Shown piece by piece: positions 56,676 through 64,000 of a DNA stretch of 64,000 bases. The stretch covers positions 1,799,598 through 1,863,597 of the forward strand of contig JAAOMT010000512.1 in NCBI GenBank assembly GCA_016748015.1, read 5' to 3'. The number at the start of each line of letters is the position of its first letter. Position 1 is the stretch's first letter. The stretch is from Geosiphon pyriformis. Its lineage: Eukaryota; Glomeromycota; Glomeromycetes; Archaeosporales; Geosiphonaceae. Under the pieces are notes generated by a model that saw nothing but the letters and a program-made list of their open reading frames with translations, made no database searches and had not been told where the DNA came from. The translations under genes and the position numbers were made by a program.

Positions 56676-58566
56676 ATGTTTAAATTTGCAGGTTTTTAGT
56701 TAATTGTCTGTGTATCTATTGTGTTAACTTATCAGATTGTATATTAATTCCAGGAATAATTTTTTAGTCAGGATTGTTAAAATTTTTTTATTTTGTGGCT
56801 TGTTTTTTTCTGATGTTCTGTCAAATGTTTTTCATTTTTCTGGTAGAACACTGATGTTTGAAGTTTTTAAACATGGTGTTTTTTTTAAAATAGTTTGCTT
56901 TTTGAGACAGTATAGAATAGCTTTCATGAAGCAACTGTTTAACAGAAATTATAAGTGTTTTAATTGAAAATGTTTTAAGTATTGAAAACATCTAGATCCA
57001 TAGAGACCTGTGCTAATATGATTTAGCTTGACTGTTCAGTTTTTGAGTAGCAGATTACCTGCAACTGATAACATATCTTATCTTTCTGATGACTATTTTC
57101 ATAATTCCATTATGACTAATTTAGTTAGTGAGACTAAAAACATTCTGTTAAGTTCTGGTTTAAATTCTTTTAATATATACATGAATAGTTCTGTAAAGTT
57201 TCTTGGTTCTACTTTGGTTGTTGCAGAAGCTGTTGCATTTTATGCTGATGTTGATGTTAATATTAGAACAAAAGTTCATAATATTATGTTATCAACTTTG
57301 ACTGAATTTAAGACTATCACTCTTGTGCTTGCTTGTGTTTTTTTAAGAAGCAATATAGTTATTTATTCAGACAATTAAACTGTTATCTCTGCTTATATTG
57401 ATGAGTTAGGTTTAGCTTTGCTGAATTTTAGAAAGCACTTGTAAATAGAAAGATGTCAGATTATAAATTTTATTAATAAAAATTTGCTTATAGTGTCTTG
57501 AGTTAAAGTCAAAAAACATTTTGGTATACTGGAAAATAAACATGCAGATATACTTGTATCTAATGTATACTATTATAATACAATCTTCTCTATCTTTATT
57601 AGTAAATATTTTGTATGATCTGGTAATTTGGCATTGTTTTGCAATATTCATTACTATATTAGAAATTTTTATTGAGTGCTGTATTGAGCTAAATAGGAAG
57701 TTAAATTTGGTTCTAAAATAAGAAGTTATTGTGATATCAACAAGATAAATTGAAAAAAAACTTTTGAGATTTAGCATTCTAATGGATATATGGCTTCTGG
57801 TTTTACAAACTAACTGTTGGCTTCTCTATAGACTTACTTCATAAAAGTATTGTATAGGCATTTGCCAGTGGCTGTCCAGAAGCATATGTACTGTGGTTCT
57901 TATCTAAGTGTAAAGTGTTTGTTTTGTAATATGATTGATACTTCTGATCATGCTTTTGAGTGCTTTTATAATGAGGTGACTTGTGATAAAATTTTGATCA
58001 AGTTTAAAGAAAAGTAATCATTACTGTCAAATATTGTTGCTTTTTTTTTGTGATTATTCAAGATTTCTTTTCTTGTGTATATGATGTTAATTTTTAATTA
58101 ACTCTAGCAAAAAGTTTCATATCTGTTAGTTGATATCATAAAATTTTAGGTGTTTTTAGTAATTTTGGACTGATAGATATAGAGATAGTGTTCTTTGTTA
58201 GGGATTTAATATTAGCTTACAGATCTAAGATATAGTACAGCATATCTAAATACTGGATCTATATAAAAAAATGAAACTTATAATTATTAATAACAGTGTA
58301 ACATATACTAATAATAAAAGTGTTGATAATTTGGATGGTAATATAATTGTGTTACTTAATATAAATAAAATTAAGAACATGTATTCTGGTTTGTGATCTT
58401 AATGTTTAATGTTTTCAGGTTTAAATAATGATATGTCAATGATAATAAATTTGTAGTGTAGTCTAAACTGGTCTGAATAACTGATTATATGTAAAAAGTG
58501 CATGAATTATGTTATATGTTTCTAGATAGTAATTAAGCCATATTTATTAAACCAAATAAAAAAAAA
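56676..58566 (+). mobile_element. LINE-5: 3' fragment of a plus-strand LINE
   Basis: Plus-strand ORF2 C-terminal half and tail, more decayed than LINE-1 to LINE-3. It starts at the GYP-2 boundary with the post-RT region (NSRNNFLVRIVKIF, 56737-56967). Next come RNase H pieces: IYMNSSVKFLGSTLVV and STLTEFKTITLVL (57028-57378), YSDN-stop, then VKKHFGILENKHAD. The zinc finger CLFCNMIDTSDHAFEC is at about 57918-57965. The tail ends in an A-run at 58556-58566. Confidence 0.8.
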
Positions 58567-59423
58567 TATTATTATTATTATTAAAATTAATACTTTATAA
58601 AAATAATATATTTAAAAAAAATTAAAAATATTGGTATTATTATAAGTATTAAAACTTAAATTATTTGTTTAAGTTTTTTTTAAGTTTTTTGTTATATTTA
58701 AAGTTTTTGTAAATTATTTTACTGATTTAATGTTTTATTATTTTTTACAATATATAATTTTGTTGTTTTAAAAGTTGCTATAAATTTTAAGTTGGTTTTT
58801 TTAATTATAAAATTTGTTAATCTTATAATTAAATCTATTAGTTTTTTGGTTATATTAATTGTTTTATTTTTGATTGATAAAAAAAAGTTTGTTGTAAAGC
58901 CAAATTTTTATATAATATTATTAAAATTACAGATTAAAAGTTTTAGCAAGTTAATAATTAATATATATTAAGAAGTTTTTTAAGTTTAAAAATTAATTTG
59001 GTAATATTTTATAATAAAATAATTTATAATTTAAATTTTAATGTAAGTAATAATATATATTAATAATTAAAGTCATTAAAAAACTAGAATTAAAACTAAG
59101 AAATAATAATAGTAAATTAAATAAATAATTTTAATGTTAAAAATAGTTATTTAAATAGTTGTGTTAACAAAATAGAACTAATAAATGTTTTCTCTGTTTA
59201 ATCTAAAATAATCTAATTATCTTAGGATTTTAAATTATAAATAAATTCTTATTTATTTTTTATTGTTTTAAGCAATTATTTACACTATTACATATATTTA
59301 TTCTATTAATCAAAAATCTGATAAAAGTTTAGCTGATCCATATTTCACGTCCAAGCTATTACTGTCAATAAATTTGTCATTCTTTTAAATTTTCTTTTTC
59401 CTTTTCATAAAGGCTTTTTAAAG
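58567..59423. other. AT-rich intergenic region upstream of the glutaredoxin gene
   Basis: AT-rich DNA between LINE-5 and the first cellular gene. The last ~100 bases should hold the promoter and 5' UTR of the glutaredoxin gene, but I see no diagnostic element. Confidence 0.6.
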
Positions 59424-60923
59424 ATGGCAACCAATGACAATTTGATTGAGTTAAGTTCTCAAGAAGAATTTGACAAACTCATTTCGGCAAATCAGAATTC
59501 TATAATATTGCTTGATTTTTGGGCTTCATTTGCTCCGGCGTGCGCTCAAATGAACGACGTATTTGCTGAATTGTCAATGAAGCATCGGTCTTTAAAATTT
59601 GTAAAGGTAGAAGCTGAAAAATTTCCAGATATATCTTTATCACTGGATATTGCTGCTGTTCCAGTTTTTATAGTTCTTAAGGTATTTCCATCAAGCTTCT
59701 TAAAGCCAAAGCATTCTTTATTATTTGTTGCTCTGAACTAATTGGTTTCGTGTAATGCTATAAATTGAATGACCTTATTTATTCTTTTGATTTTAGAATG
59801 GGAAATTAGCAGCCCGTGTTGATGGGGCGAACGCGCCTAAACTCACGGAAACAGTGGAAAAGTACGCCAAAATTGCCGGGGCTTCATCTTCTTTTGTGGG
59901 AAAAATAGGGCTCACAGACGCTTCTTCGGCGAAAACCGTCTCAAATAAAATGGACTTAAATACCCGGCTAAAGACGCTCCTTAATAGCTCCACGGTGATC
60001 GTATTTATTAAGGTGAATAATTTATCGATTATCAATATCTTTCATTATATCGAATTAAAAATATTTATATAAAGGGTACACCAAGTCACCCTCGTTGTGG
60101 CTTTTCAAGACAAATTGTGGAAATTCTTAATGAAAATAAAGTCAAGTTTAATTCATTTAATATTCTCGCTGATGAAGATGTCAGACAAGGTACCAATTTG
60201 ATTAAATGAATTTATATATTTATTTTATTTTAAAAAAGCTCCATGAAAACTCTTATAGGGCTAAAAACATATTCTAATTGGCCGACATATCCTCAGGTAA
60301 ATTCAATTTTTGATTAATTAACTTTTCACATATTTACCCTGAAAATGATGGATTATGATCCTTACTGATTATTAGCTTTACATAAATGGAGAGTTGGTCG
60401 GTGGATTGGATATAGTTAAAGAATTAGTGTCATCTGGTGAATTCCACAAGATGATTCCAAAAGAAAAGAATCTTAATGAACGACTCAAAGAATTGACGAC
60501 ACAATCGAATTTGATTATCTTTATTAAAGGAAATCCCACTGCACCACGATGTGGATTTTCAAAGTGAGTAATATTTTATAAATTGATTTTTCTAAAGTAA
60601 AGCACATTAAAATTAACTAATTTTCCTTCGAATTAAATATTTAGACAAATGGTCAGTATCCTAGATGAAAAAAAACTGAAATATGATTATTTTGATATAC
60701 TAGAGGATGAAGAAGTTAGACAAGGTATTTTCTCAACCAATTATCTTGAGTGTTTGGAAAGGAGTTAACCCGGATCATATGGGATTTTCTAGGTTTAAAA
60801 GAGTTCGTGAATTGGCCTACCTATCCGATGTTATTCCATAAGGGCGAATTACTTGGTGGACTAGATATTGTAAAAGAATTGAATCAGAGTGGCGAGTTGG
60901 ACAAGATGATTGAATCTAATTGA
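59424..60923 (+). CDS. monothiol glutaredoxin with Trx-Grx-Grx architecture (GLRX3/PICOT type)
   Basis: Seven exons: 59424-59681, 59797-60012, 60075-60189, 60259-60296, 60376-60563, 60645-60724, 60793-60923. All introns are GT-AG and the phases join to 341 residues. Residues 1-105 form a thioredoxin-like domain ([15 protein letters not shown], single Cys40, and the cis-Pro block [11 protein letters not shown]). Two monothiol Grx domains follow, each with CGFS: residues 166-169 (PSHPRCGFS) and 268-271 (PTAPRCGFS), and each with a WPTYP glutathione-binding block followed by GGLDIVKEL. Family members bind [2Fe-2S] clusters with glutathione and partner with BolA proteins in cytosolic/nuclear iron sensing and delivery. 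Two Grx domains match human GLRX3, whereas yeast Grx3/Grx4 have one. ATG at 59424 follows an AT-rich leader. Confidence 0.95.
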
Positions 60924-61234
60924 GGTTATTGATTTGGTTGCACGAGGCGGAGTAAAAGTAGAAATTATTTGATCTAAACAAAAATTCTCTTAATTTATAA
61001 TTACTATCGTAGTTTGGGACTTAAAAATGATTATTTCCTAATTGATTCAAATTAAGACTCCGGAAACCATTTTCCGTGATTCGTGAATAAAACAAGGTTA
61101 ATCCCGGAAAAATTGAGCCGAAATATATATTGCTAAAACTTTAGTCTTTGGCTCTCGCCTTTACTTTTTTCTTTTATAACTATTATTCTCTCTTATAAGT
61201 CTCAAAAAACTTTTGACCATCGTCTAGGCTTACA
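60924..61234. other. intergenic region between the two cellular genes
   Basis: About 310 bases holding the 3' end of the glutaredoxin transcript and the promoter/5' UTR of the next gene. No clear TATA box or other element is recognised. Confidence 0.6.
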
Positions 61235-62166
61235 ATGTTGAATAAGTGTTGCTTTTGCATCGGTGTTAGGTAAATTAAACAAATGTGGAAGGTATAAGAA
61301 TTTAAACAAAGCATTTTCGATCTAAACTAATTCTTTTAATTTCCAAGGACTGCTACCCTTATATTAGCCTCACTTGGTGCGGTAGGTATTACATTATTTT
61401 TGAAATTGAAATTTATAGAGTAAAGATTTACAAAATACCTTTGTTTTTTAGTTGGCTAACTTTAGCAATGCTTGGCGTTTGTCTGGTATGTCAAGTGACC
61501 AATATGGCACTTTTTACTCTTTGATGGCCACTTATTATTTGGGAATCGGTATGGTTTGTTCGGCCGGATTTTTTGGAGTATTGAAGGTATATATCATTTT
61601 CAAACAAGTAAATTTTTATCCCCATGTAAACACTAAATTAAATGGATAATCAACATTGCAACGAATTCTAAAGAACAAAACAAACTATGTCAGACTTTAC
61701 GCCTACTATTATTGGATGCAACTATTCATGAGTATGATCATGTCAATCGTGTTCTCGATCCTGGCCTTCCATTATGATAAAGATATTTGTGAGAAGTTGA
61801 TTCAAGATCCAGACATGAATATAACTCTTGACCAGTGTTTGGATCTATATATAAAGACTGGGATAACAATGGTTATTTTATTAGCCTTTACCTGTATTAT
61901 TGAGGTAAGCTCTCTTATTAAAAGATGCCTAGTTTTGATTAAAAACCTAATTTATTAATATAATTATTACTTGAAACCTCTAGCTACATTTTTGTCTCGC
62001 AGTCTGGGCTTATTATCAGAAGATTCGTAGTGATGAATTCGATCAAAACCCAGGGATCAATAATATCTATTATTCAGCAATTCCTGCCTACCATGTTAAT
62101 CCTCCCCCATCATATGATACAATTGGTCAAACCAATACTGGTGAAAAATTTCCTGGCAAACAATAG
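61235..62166 (+). CDS. four-span membrane protein with PPxY tail, LAPTM-like
   Basis: Five exons: 61235-61269, 61348-61381, 61452-61586, 61674-61904, 61984-62166, giving 205 residues with all junctions in phase (introns GT-AG, 70-87 bases). The N-terminus MLNKCCFCIGVRTATLIL resembles the Cys-rich start and first helix of LAPTM proteins. Four hydrophobic segments lie at about residues 12-30, 44-66, 78-100 and 128-152. A polar loop (about 101-126) separates the third and fourth. The cytosolic tail carries PPSY (186-189), a PPxY motif able to bind WW domains of Nedd4/Rsp5 ligases. LAPTM proteins are late-endosomal/lysosomal, which suggests a vacuolar/endosomal role, but similarity is by eye and another tetraspan family is possible. 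The exon 4 acceptor (61671-61673) is the least certain. Confidence 0.75.
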
Positions 62167-62390
62167 CGAGATTTGAGATAGGTCTAACTAGCGTAAATAT
62201 GTCCTTCAATTGAAAAAGGATTGTCTACTTGTTAAAAATCTAGAAATTCTTTTGTACCACGTTTTTTGTGTTTTACTTTTATAATTATATATTTATTCGT
62301 GGGAATTTTAATTAGAGAATAAATTTGTTTTCTTTGGAGATTTGCAGGAAATCATAATTATAGAAAATGATTTTGATAAATAATATTCAT

Positions 62391-62445
62391 TATACCGAAT
62401 CTTATAGGCTCAACTTTTGTCCTGCCACCACTGGGCTACGACTTT
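62391..62445 (-). other. possible tRNA-derived fragment (A-box-like sequence)
   Basis: On the minus strand, TAGCCCAGTGG (62428-62438) fits a pol III A box. GATTCGGTAT, about 26-36 bases downstream, is a poor B-box match. No full cloverleaf can be drawn, so this would be a tRNA relic or SINE head, if anything. Confidence 0.2.
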
Positions 62446-62466
62446 GAACCTAATATGGCTAAAAAA

Positions 62467-62598
62467 TCAAACCGGAAATTCCTCCTTACCGCATTTTCTT
62501 CTATCAGAGTTTCCTTTAAGTCGCTTGACTCTAGATTTTTCCCTTGAGAGATAGGAACCGCCTATGAAGAGCACAAATAAAAAAAGTAGGCAAATCAT
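62467..62598 (-). CDS. 43-residue ORF with signal-peptide-like start (hypothetical)
   Basis: Small minus-strand frame: a hydrophobic leader MICLLFLFVLFIGGSYLS is followed by 25 mostly basic residues containing dibasic pairs KR and RR and one Cys. This is the look of a secreted, Kex2-processed peptide, but a frame of 43 codons can arise by chance. It lies convergent to and 300 bases beyond the LAPTM-like gene. No homology is recognised. Confidence 0.2.
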   Translation of the reverse strand: MICLLFLFVLFIGGSYLSREKSRVKRLKGNSDRRKCGKEEFPV

Positions 62599-62758
62599 GG
62601 TTGTAATGTCAAAAGCAATGTATTCCAATTGTGATTCAGGTAAATGAGATCATCGAAATGAATGAAAAAGGAGATATTGAAGAGAACATTCCAAAAGATG
62701 TCATATCCCCAAGGGATTAGGTAAAACGCCACAAAATAGAGAGATTACAAAGAATAGA

Positions 62759-62760
62759 TA

Positions 62761-62795
<35 letters not shown>

Positions 62796-62796
62796 T
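62759..62796. repeat. (TATC)n microsatellite
   Basis: About nine uninterrupted TATC units. A simple repeat in intergenic DNA. Confidence 0.95.
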
Positions 62797-62918
62797 TATA
62801 TGAATGAAATTATATAATATAAAATAAAGAAAGGATTAGGATAGAGTTCACAGTATTGTTAAAGATACTCTCTCCAATATTAGGAATGACAGAGCAACCT
62901 CAAACAATAGATAAAGAA

Positions 62919-63227
62919 TCAGTAAATATGGGGCTTAAAACCGATAGAAACCTTGATTTTAGTATTTTTTGTAACAATGCGTCTGCACAAGTAAATACCT
63001 TGCCATCCCAACCATAAATTAACCAAACCAAAGGGTTGTCTAGTTAATAAGAAAGAGGGGAAAGCAACCTCAAAAACTACAACAGATAAATCAAAGAGTG
63101 TAGTTCTGAGGAATTGGTCGAAATGAAATTTGATCTCGATTGTGAACCTAAAAATAAATTCAATGTCAATTGTAGATTCAAATAAATACGATTTCCCATT
63201 TACCAAAGGAGGTAAACAACTATGCAA
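62919..63227 (-). CDS. hypothetical 102-codon ORF
   Basis: Open frame beginning MHSCLPPLVNGKSYLF, Phe/Ile-rich, with no domain I recognise. Composition is not as degenerate as in the AT-rich spacers, but there is no supporting splice or homology evidence. It may be spurious. Confidence 0.15.
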   Translation of the reverse strand: MHSCLPPLVNGKSYLFESTIDIEFIFRFTIEIKFHFDQFLRTTLFDLSVVVFEVAFPSFLLTRQPFGLVNLWLGWQGIYLCRRIVTKNTKIKVSIGFKPHIY

Positions 63228-64000
63228 TCGGAAAATTCAATGATGATGATGATTATTATTATGAAGGGTTGAATTGATTCAGTTGTTGGGATTCCAAAAT
63301 GAAGATGATAACTCTTCAACTCAATGAATCAATTTTACTGCGCTATTATTAAATCTTAATACTTTGAAGAATTTATTAGGAATTTCAATTTTCCCATTTC
63401 ATCCTTCCTTGTGTAAAGGATTTTTTTATTGTACAATACGAAAATTCATAATCAAAAAAAAATTTTCAAGTTATTGTCTTTTGAATTAAGGTAAAATTAT
63501 TATTATTATTTAAGAGAAAAGTTGCCAAATTTGAATTTGGGTTTGAGCTAAAATTACCGAACAAAACTAAAAAGTTTTTTTTAAAAAAAAAAAAAAGGTT
63601 TTGCGTAACGCGATTTGTATCTCTGATTCATTACCTTATTACTGCAAGAAAATCATCAATGAGGATCAAGATCAAAGATTTTCGTGTGTTTACTTTTTGT
63701 TTTGCGTTTGTGTATGTTTGTATATATGTGAAAAGACGGTGTTACTAGTGTGCTGTATTTAATTTGCCGAGATTTGTGGGGAAGAATTTTTTTCGTACTG
63801 AATTGGGAAAATGTTTATATGGGGTAAAAGAAAATTAAATAGTAGCAGTAGTAGTAGTAGTAGTTGTAGTAGTATTATCCACAGTCGTGAACGAAACACC
63901 AGATTCTACGACGGACGAAAGGGGTGTTAAAGTGGTATCACCATAAATAATTTGTTAAATTTTAAAGAATTAAGATTAAAAAACCATCATTTACACATGT
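63228..64000. other. intergenic region at the right edge
   Basis: No supported gene. It contains TGATGATGATGATTATTATT (63241-63260) and poly-T/poly-A runs. A terminal exon of a minus-strand gene entering from beyond 64000 cannot be excluded, since a pyrimidine-rich tract ending in AG occurs on the minus strand near 63915. Confidence 0.5.
63841..63875. repeat. (AGT)n trinucleotide microsatellite
   Basis: AGT units interrupted by one AGC and one TGT. On the minus strand it reads as a Thr run in a short open frame that lacks a start codon. Confidence 0.9.

Noticed and set aside
62618-62721. Short plus-strand frame ending ENIPKDVISPRD
   Set aside because: About 38 codons without an ATG at a sensible place or visible splice support.
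63841-63960. Minus-strand open frame reading a Thr run at the right edge
   Set aside because: No start codon, a stop upstream, and the signal is largely the trinucleotide repeat; only a partial exon from outside the window could rescue it.
1-64000. CRISPR arrays, rRNA or tRNA genes, prokaryotic operons
   Set aside because: No regularly spaced repeats with unique spacers, no rRNA signature and no full tRNA cloverleaf. Spliced genes and retroelements show a eukaryotic nuclear sequence.

Overview
The window is eukaryotic, very AT-rich and mostly occupied by decayed retrotransposons, with a small gene-bearing segment at the right end. Short phase-matched GT-AG introns (62-115 bases), a LINE lineage with APE endonuclease, RT, RNase H and a C-terminal zinc finger, and large Ty3/gypsy elements point to a filamentous or early-diverging fungus. 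The overall look (AT-rich, transposon-laden) fits an arbuscular mycorrhizal fungus such as Rhizophagus, but that assignment is inference.

Layout: 1-3317 is AT-rich DNA without convincing genes. LINE-1 (3318-about 20150, minus strand) is a near full-length ORF1-ORF2 element split by a nested Ty3/gypsy element on the plus strand (GYP-1, 5333-15266). After an AT-rich spacer comes a plus-strand, ORF1-only LINE derivative (about 21031-23353). LINE-2 (23570-about 40475, minus) is again split, within ORF1, by a second gypsy family (GYP-3, 29359-39456, minus). LINE-3 (40923-44486, minus) is 5'-truncated. LINE-4 (45864-46720, minus) and LINE-5 (56676-58566, plus) flank GYP-2 (46721-56675, minus), a sister copy of GYP-1.

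The three gypsy elements share an unusual gene order: LTR - gag (CCHC knuckle) - aspartic protease - Cys-rich domain - dUTPase - RT/RNase H - integrase - an extra ORF3 - polypurine tract - LTR. The dUTPase, the Cys-rich module and ORF3 all recur in two diverged families (GYP-1/2 and GYP-3). This is the most distinctive content of the window. All three copies are inactivated by stops, frameshifts and active-site changes. LTR pairs differ almost only by transitions, suggesting cytosine-deamination-type decay.

Cellular genes: 59424-60923 encodes a 341-residue Trx-Grx-Grx monothiol glutaredoxin (GLRX3/PICOT type, two CGFS sites) in seven exons. 61235-62166 encodes a 205-residue four-span membrane protein with a PPxY tail, resembling LAPTM proteins, in five exons. 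Beyond that lies a largely non-coding stretch with microsatellites, a tiny secreted-peptide-like ORF and a possible tRNA-derived fragment.
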